Counted from the stretch's first letter, positions 11,901 through 23,506 are shown. The stretch: 64,000 bases of DNA from Dryococelus australis (GCA_029891345.1 CM057000.1:139298163-139362162), one strand, 5' to 3'. The notes: generated by a model not told the origin, from the letters alone. A program made the numbers and translations.

Positions 11901-13150
11901 CGCTAGTTACTGTAGTTCTTTATATTTTACATATTACTACAAATCTGTATAATGCAAAACAACTAAATAACAGAGGAATGACATGAAATGTTCATGGATA
12001 AGGAACACAATTGTTATAAGGGTGTAGGATGAAAGGGAAATTCACGCCTTCTTTTCTGAGCACAAGAAAGATAAACTAAACAACCCAACTTTACAATCAT
12101 AATAATTTTGTTCCCCATTGTGTAAAATATTTTTCACGATACCTCATTTGTACGTGGTTATCCAAAACTCCAGGTACGTATTATGCGAGGTTTTTTTGTT
12201 ATAGATAATGACGTAGAAAAAAACAAAATGACTGGTGACGTAACGCGGATATAAAGCGAGAGAAATACACATTGAAATTGGCTATAAAGTTATTTCGCAT
12301 GACGTCGGAAACCACGTTAGATTAAGAATCAACAAATTTGTGAATTGTGTTAGCCTGGTTTAAAATACGACATCTGTGAACAATTTTTTGGGAGAGGGGA
12401 GACGATAATAATCTACAATAACCCACGGGCAGCACACGTTTAACAACCTAACAGTGCATCCGCTAATTTCCCAACGACGGACAAAGTTAACACCCAGCGA
12501 AGGTTCACATATGGCAGATATGATATCAGGCTAACAAAGTTGTCAAATGTTACGTCTTATTTTGCGTGGATTCGAACATCTTTCAAATAGCTGATATCTC
12601 AACCCCAATTGTCAAGGGCGCGTTTCGTCATAATAACCTCGTGTTAACTGGCGGTGTTAAGATTTCTACTCTTATTTTCCACAACATATCGCATCACAGA
12701 ACTCGAACCTGTAGTTCATGATAACTCTGATCACAAAGATTGTAACTACCATACAGTGTTTGCTTTGAGGGCATAGGTATTCACGCAACAAACAAGGATT
12801 TTTGCCGCACTTAGCACTGCATGGCCAAACGTTTCCGGTCTCTATTTTATTTTTGGTTCTGAAGTCGGCTACCGTGTAACTAATAGCATATAGGATCTTT
12901 CTGCTGTCCGTGAGTCGCTTCCCATGCGGAATGCGTTCATCGCTGGCAGAATTCCTTTCCACTCTTTCTAGCCTTCTTTCTGAAGGAAAGAAAGGCTCAG
13001 GGCATCACTTTTCTGTCTGTGTCTGTGTGCGTGTCTGTAAGTCTCTGTGTGTGTGTTTGTCCCTAATCACTTTTAAAAGGCATGTAGCGAACTTCACCAA
13101 ACTCACTACACTTAGTATGGAGATCCTACTTTTATAGTTTTTGACCACTC
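11901..13150. other. Unassigned DNA
   Basis: No recognised gene. A minus-strand frame at 12672-12962 encodes 96 residues with a cluster of five cysteines (PCSAKCGKNPC and onward). I could not match it to a family and it lacks supporting splice or promoter signals. A short TG/TC-rich tract lies at 13014-13062. Confidence 0.4.
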
Positions 13151-13189
13151 CGGGTGCTTATAATCGAAATGGTGCTCATTTCAAAATTA

Positions 13190-13610
13190 AGGGTCGTATT
13201 TCATATCTCAGGAAACCGTTCTAACGATTTATACATCATCTGGTACGTTGACGGTGCATCATGTAACCATTGGGTTTTGAGATAAATATTGTTGGTCCAC
13301 AATTTTGGTGGAAAATAAAATTTTTACATAAGATCTCGAAAAATTCGCAACCAATTCTTGTCAAATTCGACATTGTAGGCCATGTAAACATATGCGATTT
13401 GCAATTGATTATAGGTTGTTCACGGTAAAATGAGCACTTTTGAAAGCCCTGCTTATGGTCTACTTATATTCACGTTGTGTATTCTTCCGCCTTATGCAAA
13501 ATGAACATTGTCGTGGGCCTCATAACTTTATTCGCGAGTAGGTCAAGTGAAACTGTGAAATTATCAGAAAAATAAATATTTAAAAATCTGCTCTCTTTTA
13601 CGCTTTGATG

Positions 13611-13675
<65 letters not shown>

Positions 13676-14690
13676 GTCACAAATGGACACCTGACACTTT
13701 TTAATTCTACTTTTATATATGGAACTACTTTCCACCCCCCGTTACCAACTTTACTGGGCTCATGTCACTCAGAGCGCCAGTTTAAATATACGCAGGCTGG
13801 GACAGTGACTATCTTCTAAGGTTGAGTTCATAAGTGCTCACTTTATCGTGAACAGCTTATAGACACTTATTTTCAAACCGGAGGACATACAAAAATGTTA
13901 GGCTTATTTGGTATATCTACCACACCGTTCTACATGCTAAAGTATCAATTACGACCATAATATATGCGCAAACATAATTACTTCTGTCCGCCATTTTGTA
14001 AGATAGTGCCACATGATGTTTTTACGACACATCTCGGGACATGATCGATCGATTCCTGCCAAATTTTGCAAACAATTATAATTAGGGAAAGTAATATGAA
14101 CTGTTGTGTTTCAAGTGGGCACGACGGGTATTTAAAAATAGTGAAAATATATTCATTTTAGTTTTGTATGCTATATCAGTTAAACCAGCTATAAAATTCT
14201 TACTTAACTTTGTAGGCTGCCAGTTTATGTTACAACTATCAATGAGTCCACAAAAACTATATTTTGTCCGTCATTTTGTAAGATGCTGCCACATGAAAAA
14301 TAAATATTGTTTGTCGTATCTCTGGGAAAAGCCGACAGATTCCTACCGAATTCGGCAAACAAGTAGCTTGTAAACGCTTATGTTTTCAGTGAGTCAGGAA
14401 ATTATTTTCAGAACTGCGGCCCTATAAACCTCGATATGCTGTATCTACGAAACTAAGAAACAAATTTTAACTTTGATTTGTATGGTGTCAGCAACCATCA
14501 AATTTGCCTATAGTATAAAGTCTCTTTCTTCACTATTTTGTAAGATAGCCCCACATGAAAGTACAAGGTTTTAGGTTATATCTCGGAAAAGAATTAACCG
14601 ATTATTAACCGGTTTTGTGACATTTCTACTATGGTAGGCCATATTGATTCTTATGTTTAAAGTGTGCAATTTATTGTCAGAATGGTGGCC
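13190..14690 (+). repeat. Diverged ~265-bp tandem satellite
   Basis: The motif 'attttgtaagat' followed by 'ccacatg' and 'atctc.gg.aa' recurs at about 13992, 14271 and 14534, giving unit lengths near 279 and 263 bp. A further unit at 13196-13409 shares 'tatctcagg', 'gtaggccatg' and 'tttgcaa'. The array is old (units differ a lot) and is interrupted by a MITE-A at 13412-13859. Confidence 0.65.
13412..13859 (+). mobile_element. MITE-A reference copy with TA target duplication
   Basis: This is the clearest full-length copy. The ends are TAGGTTGTTCACGGTAAAAT and (complement) TAAGCTGTTCACGATAAAGT, flanked on both sides by TA (13410-13411 and 13860-13861), as expected for Tc1/mariner-type insertion. 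The internal A-rich spot of the family has expanded to 62 consecutive As (13611-13672). No coding capacity. Confidence 0.9.
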
Positions 14691-14817
14691 ATTTAGATAG
14701 TTTAGCTTATTATATTATATGTAAGAAACTATGTAAACAATTATAGTCTAATCTTGTATACTAGAAGCATCTTTGATAGTAATTTAATATGCTAATACAT
14801 AAGCCTTTCATCCTCCA

Positions 14818-14980
14818 TTTATGAACCCGGTTCAATCCCTGGCCAGGCCACTCCCGGATTTTCTCAAGTGGGCGTTGTGGCGGACGATGGGATCTCCCGC
14901 TTTTCCCCACCCTTGCATTCCGGCACTGCTCCATTCTTACCTCATTCCGCCCTAGTCGGCTATCAAGAGCTCTGAATTGA
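14818..14980 (+). mobile_element. SINE1 fragment
   Basis: B-box-like GGTTCAATCCC is followed by the family body ('gcggacgatggg', 'atctcccgcttttccccacc', 'gcattccggcactgctccat', 'cggctatcaagagctc'). The head upstream of the B box is lost and the copy has several internal deletions. Confidence 0.8.
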
Positions 14981-17516
14981 CATACAAATTACTTACTTAT
15001 ATATTTTAAGCAACTCGCTATATTGACACACCACAGAATTATATACAGTGTTTAAAATGCGTACACTTACTCAAACTGGGTGTCAACAATCGCCTTGTTA
15101 ACTGTAGCGAAAGAATACGTTCACGTTTACAGAAAATTTAATGTATCTAGAATTTTTACAAAGAACTTTGATCTTATGTACAGAGTAAATGAGAATTAAA
15201 GATATTATAACTTTTTAGCAATAGGCTTTATGATCACATATAAAATATACTGTGGAAAACAATTTTATAGGTACTTTTAAAAAGCTGAGAGACAAAAAAA
15301 TAAAAATAACTTAACTTAAAATGTGTTCTTATCAAGATGAAACCTCTGAGCTGGAAATGTTTAGGCAACACTGTTACTAAAATAAAGAATACAAAAGATA
15401 TTAAAATACCATTCATGTGTAATGTGGAATACAAAATTAGTACCACGGGTGATAATGTATGAAGTACAATCTAAAATATCGTGATCAGAACTAATTTCTG
15501 TTTATGAATGGCTGTTGCAGCAAGGAAGGAAGGGGCCATGTTATTAATGGTCTACTTTGCGTTGGTTTCGAAGTGAGGGGAATTAAGAAATGTCAGCGTG
15601 TGTAACAGCTTAGCTTCCTGAACCGAATGCGCGTGTGTGTGTGGGGGGAGGGGATATCAAAAAAGGACAACATACAAAGCTAAATACTAGGGAGCAGCGT
15701 TGCCTTAGTTGACGAAAATGTAACAAAGCTATTATTATTTGAGAGACTTCTTAAAGCTAAGGATTAAAGACGTGATTGGGTTTTACGAAGTATTAAAACT
15801 ATTTAATTTGACCATGCACAGATTGAAATAATTTATTCAGTGGGAATTTTATTGAATGATTCATGAATTTTTTGGTTTGATTCTTAAACTACTTTTAGTT
15901 TCTAAGGTTGTATACGTAATTCAATACAATTAATTCACGTTCCTTTATAGTAATGTTTTAAAACAAATAATACGTCAAAATATAATTTTCGAAGAGAAAT
16001 CCAATCATTCGCTTATTGCGCCCGACTAATGAAAGAAGAGACTGAAGACTTCGAGCACTGCACTTTGCTACTGCGAATAGAGCTTCGAGCTGAGAAAGGT
16101 GACAAGTCATATGTGTGTCTTGAGCTATTGCAGGGCAGGTTCGCAGATAGTGTACACTGATGTTCCCGTGAAGTGGGTTAGACAAACAATTGCGAAATTC
16201 ACAAGGAGCGCTTCTTTTCGCATCAAATTTTGTGTCCGCTAGGTACGTACGCAAAGCGATCGATAGCTACTTAATGTTACCTGTGCGGGCTATAATTTTA
16301 TGTTTAAAATTAATTAAACTCTCCACATGACATTCCATAGTACATTTATAGTTGTGTGAGGTCTATTTTATAATTTTTAAAATTTATTATTCTGAGTTAT
16401 TCTGTAAAGAGAATATCCAATAATTTATACTACTATAGATTTGAAAGTGCAGCTATTAAAACATATATTTGTTCAGGATAACTAAAGGCCTCTGCTAATA
16501 CCGGCCTGAAAAGGATTGTTTTTTTTTCTATTGATTTCAAAATAAATTTAGTACATTTCTGTGTAAAAAATAAATTAGCTTAATTTTGGCTTGTGGTAAT
16601 AGTTACAGACAAACAAATATTTCTATCTGTCTAGCGATGTTTTTAATTCCATTAGTTATTTGTATGATAATATGACACTGAACATGTGTTATGTAATAAA
16701 TGATGTGGCAGTGTGTACGGACTTCTCAGGTCTCCACGACTTTTGTATCAGTGCACATGGAACTGAACTTCTGACTACACACGCTGATAGGGATCTAAAA
16801 GTATTTTTTGTACACTTGAGCAATTATTATTTTTTAAGTGCAACATGATTCCGATGAGATTTGCCTTAACATAACTGCTAGTGTTCTCAGGATATTATTA
16901 CAAATATAGATAAATTCTACCAAAGACTAATTTTAGTTTGTTGGTGAATATAATTTACTTATAAAGTTTATTCTTAGGTAGCTTGAAAAAAACCACTTAA
17001 AATATGCTCTAAAAGTTACATGTAATTATTTAAATATGTACTGTTTATAAATGTTGATATTTTTACAACTCGTTTAATTTCTCGTCTAAATGGTGGTTAT
17101 AAATTTAAAATATACTTTCTCCATAATACACAACTGTGTTCAAATACAATTTGAACAATGCATGACGCTGAGCATGAGGATGATTAACTTGTTCATTATA
17201 TGGCTGTCAACAGCTTGGTTTTTTCAAGCGACAAGAAAGTAAGGAAATGCCTTGGTAAAGCAAATAAAATTAAGCAGCCTCGTGAATTCCTTTTCGAAAT
17301 TTCTCGCTCTGTCCGGTAAACGAATGTAATCAACTTATACGTGAGATAAATGTCTGTATTAAACAATTATCGATATCTTTCATTTATCGTAAAAATTTAT
17401 CACCAGTCTAAAATTTTACATAACATTGTTTTCTATAGAGAATTTTATGTTCTTCACGAACGTGGTGCTGCAAGAGTATATAAAAATGTTTATTTTACTT
17501 TAGCTAAGTAACATCA
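14981..17516. other. Unassigned AT-rich DNA
   Basis: No gene or known repeat. Open frames at 15958-16254 (minus, 98 codons) and 16660-16848 (plus) have no features that distinguish them from chance. Confidence 0.45.
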
Positions 17517-18044
17517 TTGGAGATTTACATTTCGCACTCTTCTTTAACATTTATTGCGGTCACAGTATTTCCTTTCACTCATTTTGTCTACCAGTTCAAC
17601 AACTATTCACTTCCAAGACAAGTTAGATGTTGGCATACCATTAAAAGTTTAGTTGGTTTTCTTTTAATTGTGGACTCTCGCAAAACTAAACATTTGCATA
17701 CACTCATCCCTGAAGGAAACCTCATTAGGGATTTCCAAACACCTGTTTTTTCACCTTCCTACGCAGATGGTTGGCAAGAGAGAGGCTATGATCCCATTAA
17801 AGACGATATTGCGAATAAGTTATACACATTAGCCCCTATAACAGCGTTCATCACGTCTGGACAACCGAATTCTGAGAAACATATGAAAATAGCTATACTC
17901 GCAAGTTCGACAGACTGGAATTTGAATTCTTTTTTGTTTGAAAGTGAAGCAACTTTATTCTCCTTAGGTTTGCATGTTACGAATTTTTCGTATTGGCAGA
18001 TAAGATTGTTTAACATTACCGTTTCTAAGAATTTACATTTGTAG
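17517..18044 (+). CDS. Hypothetical 175-residue open frame
   Basis: This is the longest open frame in the window. For AT-rich sequence of this kind, a frame of 175 codons is expected only about once in many such windows, so it deserves notice. The product starts with a hydrophobic stretch (HSSLTFIAVTVFPF) and continues with an ordinary-looking soluble region (PSYADGWQERGYDPIKDD). I do not recognise the family. It ends 36 bp before the left terminus of the 8-kb element. No splice sites or promoter were identified, so it may be a chance frame, an exon, or a decayed repeat ORF. Confidence 0.2.
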   Translation: MEIYISHSSLTFIAVTVFPFTHFVYQFNNYSLPRQVRCWHTIKSLVGFLLIVDSRKTKHLHTLIPEGNLIRDFQTPVFSPSYADGWQERGYDPIKDDIANKLYTLAPITAFITSGQPNSEKHMKIAILASSTDWNLNSFLFESEATLFSLGLHVTNFSYWQIRLFNITVSKNLHL

Positions 18045-18080
18045 TATTTTGGACCATAAAATCACAATTGGTACTCTAGA

Positions 18081-18554
18081 TCAGACGTATAAAATAGAGG
18101 CTTCTGGGATACCAGGCTTCAGGCTCGGGATGGTGGATGGAAAAATGCTTCCTAAGATTATCGCAGAATTCTGCTTTCCCCCCATTTCCCATCCAAAACA
18201 GCAGATTTTGGGGTAAAAACCCATCATATTTTCCCTTTTTCCCGCAAAATTTCCCGAATTTCCCTCCTGCCGATGGCGGTTATCTTGGCAGCCAGTGCTA
18301 ATTAGCATAATCAAGTGCCGATCCCACACAGTTGCGATCGAATCAATGAGGAGGAGGAGGAGAGCTTTCATGACAGCACTCAGGACCGATATCTTGGATC
18401 CCGAGCACCACTGGAAAACAATATGGCGCGCACAGGACAACTGAGAACGTAGGTCATGTTGGCGGCCAGCAGCGAGCATCAACTCGTCGCGAATGTTCTT
18501 TTTTTCGGATCTCGTACAACAATACTGCCCCCCTCCTGAAGTATGTGTGCATGC
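18081..18554 (+). repeat. Left outer inverted repeat of the 8-kb element
   Basis: This unique ~474-bp part pairs with 25580-26078 in reverse. Matching landmarks include 'ggatggaaaaatgcttcct', 'aatttcccgaatttccctcc', 'gctaattagca', 'aggaggagagctt', 'atgacagcactca' and the junction 'tgcataacacttataagcat'. A TATA-like GTATAAAA sits within about 10 bp of the tip, pointing inward. Confidence 0.85.
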
Positions 18555-19540
18555 ATAACACTTATAAGCATATTTGGCAGTAATTTCGTAATCGTGTAAG
18601 TTGTTGTTACCAAATTCTTGACATAGATATCAACCACGACTATGAGAAGGGTCGTGGGGTCACGAATGCACCTACATCAACTTATAAGCATAGGTGGATG
18701 TAATTTCCGAACAGTTTAAGTTATAGTTGTCAAATTCATAACATAGGCATAGATTGTAGGCGTGGGTTCACCCTGACATCACTTTCTACAATAACATTCT
18801 GGTCGGTGGTCTCTGGGTGCTCCCAACAAATATTACTAATATCGTTTTTTCCTCTTTCCTTCCTCCCGAAAGTGTGAATGTCCTGCTCACATATTCAGTG
18901 TGGAAGGGGGAGACCCCATTCCAAGCACCCTGCCAGCCTAAGTTGAAATTTGGCATATGCATACATATAAGCATAGATGACTGTAATTTCCGAAGCATTC
19001 GAGATACAACTACCAAAATCATAACACATGCAAAAGCCCCGACGACGAGAAGGGATGTGTGGACATATGTCGACCTACATGTCTCCTTGTGTATGGCAAT
19101 ATATAAGCATAGTTGGTAGTAATTCCCAAACCATTTAAGTAACAAATGCCAAATTCATAACATAGACATCAACCACGACTATCAGAAGGGTTGTGGGGTC
19201 ATGTATGCCCTTTGTCAAATTATAAGCATAGTTGGCTGTAATTTCCGAACCGTTTACGTAATTGTTGTCAATTTCATAACATAGACATCAACCATGACTA
19301 TGAGAAGGGTCGCAGGTTCAAGTATGCCCTATGTTAACTTATAAGAATAGTTCACTCCAATTTTCGAACAATTTAAGTTATAGTTGTCAAATTCATAACA
19401 TAGGCATCAACCCCCGACTATGAGAAGGGTCTCGTGGTCATGTATGGCATATACGAACCTAAGAAGCATAGTTGACCCTAATTTCTGAATCATTTAAGTT
19501 ATAGATGTCAAATTCATAACATAGACATCAATTGTATGTG
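18555..19540 (+). repeat. Left array of ~119-bp units
   Basis: The phrase 'cttataagcatagttgg' starts units at about 18560, 18680, 18966, 19100, 19219, 19339 and 19459, giving 119-120 bp spacing apart from one gap. Each unit continues 'taatttccgaacc', 'tttaagttatagttgtcaaa', 'ttcataacatagacatcaac' and 'gactatgagaagggtc'. The gap at 18770-18955 is filled by a different sequence that duplicates part of the coding core (see findings). Confidence 0.85.
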
Positions 19541-19614
19541 TGGGGTCACTCTGATAGCACTTTCTACACTAACATTTCTGTCGGTGGTCTCTGGTTGCTC
19601 CCAACCAACATTAG

Positions 19615-19777
19615 TAGTATATGTATCAGTGTGTCTCTTGAGGTTGTCGCCTCTACCAAATACAGCAACTCATATATCACATGTTAGTATTCTGGAGATC
19701 AGTCCTATTGAACAGTTGGTTTTCTCATGGCGACGAGCATGACAGCTTTTGCTGAAGATTATTCCCCAGGAACAACA
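19615..19777 (-). pseudogene. Fragment of zinc-finger gene, third copy
   Basis: The minus strand encodes one finger pair. The first reads around FSKSCHARRHEKTNC with a Trp where the second cysteine should be. The second reads VFGRGDNLKRH with a TGA stop where its second cysteine should be. Both changes are single-base losses of cysteine codons, so this is a decayed coding sequence. It lies downstream of the domain-containing copy and so is probably a separate duplicate rather than part of it. Confidence 0.65.
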
Positions 19778-20291
19778 CCGGTTTCGAGCCATGGAAGAAG
19801 TTGCATCCATAGAGGTATGCTCTATGATCGCCATTGTATCAGATTGCACCACCTTCATGCAAAACAATACTGAAGTTCTTCCTATAGTAGCTGCTCTATA
19901 TATCTACCAATACACATTACATCAGCAAGACTTAAGCAGTGTACAAGTTGTCAATGTAGCTAATCCTTAACCCAGTGGAACTGCACTTCAAGCACACAAC
20001 TGCCCTGTACTCATTCTGTCAAATGATGAGTGTCAGTCAGACACTGTATTCCATTCCGAGTCAAGCGAAGGGTGTCATTACAGTATCGTGTCTACCAAAA
20101 ATTTGTTGTTGTTGCACTATATATTCTAGTATCCTGGAGGTCGTACACAATGTTGACCCCTCCCAGCTGACACCTCATGTAGTAGTAGTGATTTCACACT
20201 ATGTGTGTGACATGCTGCTGTTGTAGAGCATTACACCTCCATTCTGCCAGTCGAAGAGGGTGCTATGTTGTTGTAGTGGGGTATCCACCTA

Positions 20292-20687
20292 ATTGCGAAG
20301 TGGTCTAAGTGAATTCGTTATCAACTGTAGATTACAAAGAATAGATAATGTCCTACCGGAACCCTTTCCCATTCACTCTTCTTCCTCTTGACAAATCTGC
20401 TGTATACTAGCTTCAACACTGTCTTCGATGTTATACAGAGGCACATTCGCGGTCTTGAAAGCTCTCTGCCTAAATTCATCATCGTGTGGTTCTAGTTTGG
20501 AATATTGACATTCTAACCATATATTATATTTTAATGCACCTTCTTTTTCCAGCTCATCTGTATCTTGATCTATAATATTCTGCTTCATTTTGTTAAGCTA
20601 TGTACAAATATCTTTCGCCATGGTCGATGCAATGTACTTTTTCATGAGACCACGGAAAGCTGATCCTGTCAGGATGAACCCATTTAC
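20292..20687 (-). pseudogene. GSGWTL-type domain of the mobile-element zinc-finger protein
   Basis: Three segments in one frame, separated by stops, read in order: FILTGSAFRGLMKKYIAS; then a 71-codon frame (20373-20588) with EGALKYNIWLECQYSK, RAFKTANVPLYN and an acidic EEEE end; then MGKGSGRTLSIL and SLRPLR. I recall this series (SAF, KYNI, RAFKT, GSGWTL) from N-terminal regions of metazoan mobile-element proteins that continue into a DNA_pol_B_2 polymerase; this is memory, not a search. The usual Trp of GSGWTL is Arg here. At least two stops and an upstream frameshift against the finger frame show the gene is dead. No polymerase motifs follow. Confidence 0.65.
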
Positions 20688-20740
20688 ATTGGGTAAGCTC
20701 GCAGCAGGTGGTTGTGGTGTAGTAGCTCTAGTTCATATGT

Positions 20741-21367
20741 ACAATTCTTCATATGGGTATTACATGCCTTACGAAATATTTTTTCCTGGTAGTTACATAT
20801 TTTTCTTTGTGCTTCGACTGGAATGTTTCTTGCTGCTTCATAACATGTGAACTCGTATTTTCACCTATAACACTGGTGAGTTAAGAGTCCCCAGCTCGAC
20901 TTCATCGCACATTGACCAGGTTTCTCATGTTGACATGCACTGGATCATTTACTAAAGTCCCTACCACAGTAACAGCACAAATACCTTGATATCTGTGGAG
21001 CATTGCACATGTCCAACATCGGCGTTTCTCACAGTGATGGTGCACGAGTATCCACTATAGCAGGTGTAATCCATACTCTTGATACTTGTGGAGAATGGTC
21101 TGCAATGTTCAGGTCTGATGTCGATGGTGAGACTGTATCCAATGCGAACCTACATCACTTAGCTGATACGGAAGAGAGTCCATCACATGATGCAAGATGT
21201 CTTTTTAAGTTATCACATCATCCAAATTGAGACTTGCACTGTTCACATGTTAAGGTAAATTGCGTCATGTTCATAGAACAACTCGTTTCTTTGCAGTGGG
21301 TATTGTAGATGTTGGAAAATGGTGCCTTGCAGAAAATGCACAAATTGTTGCCAAGGCTATTTTCCAT
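20741..21367 (-). pseudogene. Zinc-finger part of gene copy 2
   Basis: A start-like ATG at 21365-21367 opens a frame that carries CIFC (21340), CEQC with FG-stop-CDNLKRHLASC (to 21185), CCYCGRDFSK-stop (20977) ending HEKPGQC (20909), and KICNYQEKIF with HMKNC (20741). The spacing C-x2-C-x12-H-x4/5-C is that of C2HC zinc fingers, arranged as alternating types A (C..CGKTFS...NAHRHE..C) and B (C..C..F.R.D.LKRH...C). Several in-frame stops lie inside fingers. The GSGWTL-type domain follows after a frameshift. Nucleic-acid or protein binding is the likely ancestral role. Confidence 0.7.
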
Positions 21368-21522
21368 CTTTGCTCGAGTCGATGTTCACTCTTCGAATAA
21401 CAACACACTGATGATTCCATCAATTCCATGTGTTGTATATACATAGTTTTATATTAAATCAGTTAGAATTAAGCATTCCACAAACATAAATTCAGTTAGG
21501 TAGTGCATATGTTTTACTACAC

Positions 21523-22186
21523 TCACAAACAGGTATATCTCTCATGTCTATGTGCATTGCTATTTATACTAAATGTCTTACCACAATAGCGACACTGTTT
21601 CCTTCTCCCCGGCCAATTGTTCAGGTTGGAAGTTGGTGTACTATTGCTTGATATGGCAGGCACCTGATCGTCAGAGGTTTGTTGCTTAGCAGGAACAAAG
21701 ACTTTGCACTTTTTCATATGTACTTTTAAGATATCTGTTCGAGTGAAGACACCTTGACACTCACACCAATGTCCTCTCCGTTATGGATTCAACTTACATC
21801 TATGCTTCATGTGTCTCTTTGCAGTGTATGCATGTGCAAATGCCCTGTTACAATAGTTGCATGCCTGTTAAGGTATCTGATCCTACCAATGTTTTCATGG
21901 TTGGACATGATGGCTTTGATGATGTTGATGGTTTTTTTCACAGGTATCCCCCACATATAGTGTACTTTAATCTCAGCAAATACCAACTGACACGAGCTGG
22001 AATAAAATCTTTGCATGTTGCAATATGTCTTTTGAAACTATCGCGTCGTCGAAAATTCGGGTGATGCTCTTTACAATACACATAAGCACACTTCATATTG
22101 TGAGCACAACCAGTCTCGTGTCGATGGGCATGGCAGCTTTGAGAAAAGGTCTTCTTGAAGTAGCGACACAAACATCTGTCCTCCAT
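21523..22186 (-). pseudogene. Zinc-finger gene copy 1
   Basis: It starts MEDRCLCRYFKKTF (22186). Finger A is C7-x2-F10-x12-H23-x3-C27, finger B is C38-x2-H41-x12-H54-x3-C58, so the second ligand is lost in both. After a frameshift come CNYCNRAF with H and C (21861), WCECQGVFTRTDILKVHMKKC (to 21706), a low-complexity spacer, and a perfect finger CRYCGKTFS-x-H-x4-C (21594-21529) before a stop. The leader upstream of its ATG resembles that of copy 2 (both contain the complement of GTTCACTCTT about 20 bp before the ATG), so the two are duplicated genes. Confidence 0.7.
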
Positions 22187-22440
22187 CGTCGAAGAAGAGC
22201 GTGTAGCTGCTGTTCACTCTTGATGCATAACTATGGTACAAACTGCTGACCTAATAAAAAAATGATACTCTCTCACGTGTGTCAGAGCTAGAATGAAAGA
22301 ATAACCATGAATTAGCTGGAGAGCTCATGTGACTGTACATATACCCACATTTGATGCACACGCAAAATCCTTATCTAACATGGGAAACACACCAGCAAGG
22401 AAACAGAAAATATTTGTCAGGTGTAGGATTAGAAAACCTA

Positions 22441-22545
22441 CTCTCCCCACACAGGGAACCAAAGATTAAATCCAGCGACTTAGACCTCTCAGCCAATCTG
22501 ACAATCTGTGTTATTAAGGAAATTACAAGGCTTATTGAATGCTAT
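22441..22545 (+). repeat. Repeat shared with 23507-23604
   Basis: About 100 bp ('cccacacagggaacca', 'cagccaatctgacaatctgt', 'aaggcttattgaa') recur about 1.07 kb later at high identity. The two copies bracket the 92-bp minisatellite. This may be a nested insertion or a segmental duplication inside the element. Confidence 0.7.
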
Positions 22546-22639
22546 ACTATATACCAGTGCATGTGGCATGGTTATAAAATGTGTATTTCTTTTTTTACAT
22601 CCTAATTTGAGCGATGGTAATTTTTAATATGATTCAATA

Positions 22640-23350
22640 CATGATGTACTCACCTTCATGTTGGAGGAGGCTGGCATCAGCGGAACAGAAGCGATGGCTG
22701 AGTATTCATTGCAACAAAGATGTATGTGATGTACAAAGAGAGTATGACTGCCCTTCATTATACATATTAAAGTCTTGGTATACGATGAACCATGAGTGCA
22801 TGCGATGCCCAAATGCACTACTACTACTAATGTGGTCTTGGAGGAGGACAAAGTACAAAAAGTGAAGGTCGGACAGCGTTGGCTACAAAATTCACAGTAG
22901 CTGGGTAAAGTATGACTCTGTGTATAATGACGGACATTGAAGGTCATAGGTTCAGTACATGAAGAGGGCAGAGACTACTTCTAAGTACATGCAATAAAAG
23001 TTCAGTGTGTAGGCTTGGTACACAAGTGTGGGTAGCTCATGAAAACAGAGTATGACTACCTCTAAATAAGTGTAGGTCGGCATATGACTACTGTTAATTG
23101 GAGGCTCGGTACACAAGTGCAGGTACGTCATGAAGACAAGAGTATGACCACCTGTGAGTATGTGCAAATTGGTGTATGACCACTGCTAATTGTATTCTAA
23201 GTACATGAGTGCACATTTACCATGAAACCAGAGTATGACTGCCTGTACGTAAGTGTAAGTCAGTGTATGACCAGAGATAATTTGAGGCTTGGTACACAAG
23301 TGTGGATAGGTAATGAAGACAAGGTATGACTGCCTGTAAGTAAGTGCTTG
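22640..23350 (+). repeat. ~92-bp minisatellite inside the element
   Basis: Units begin with 'gagtatgact' or 'gagtatgacc' at about 23049, 23140, 23231 and 23322, with older, less regular units back to about 22740. Each unit continues 'gcctgtaagtaagtg', 'gtgtatgacca', 'aggcttggtacacaagtg' and 'atgaagacaag'. Confidence 0.75.
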
Positions 23351-23460
23351 TTCTCTCACTGATACTGACTGCGAGTGGGATAATTATTGCTTCATATAAG
23401 TACTTTGCAGCTAGAACTGGTACAGCATTCCACTTGCTCCAGCCATTCTATGTGTTTGTA

Positions 23461-23498
<38 letters not shown>
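23461..23498 (+). repeat. (GT)n(TA)n microsatellite
   Basis: GT repeats pass directly into TA repeats just before the second copy of the shared repeat. Confidence 0.95.
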
Positions 23499-23501
<3 letters not shown>

Positions 23502-23506
23502 CTCAA

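Noticed and set aside
12672-12962. Cys-rich 96-codon frame on the minus strand
   Set aside because: The cysteine spacing fits no family I know, and no splice or promoter evidence supports it.
18083-18100. TATAAAA at the element tip as an active promoter
   Set aside because: Present in both ends, but no downstream initiator or intact reading frame supports it; noted only as part of the inverted repeat.
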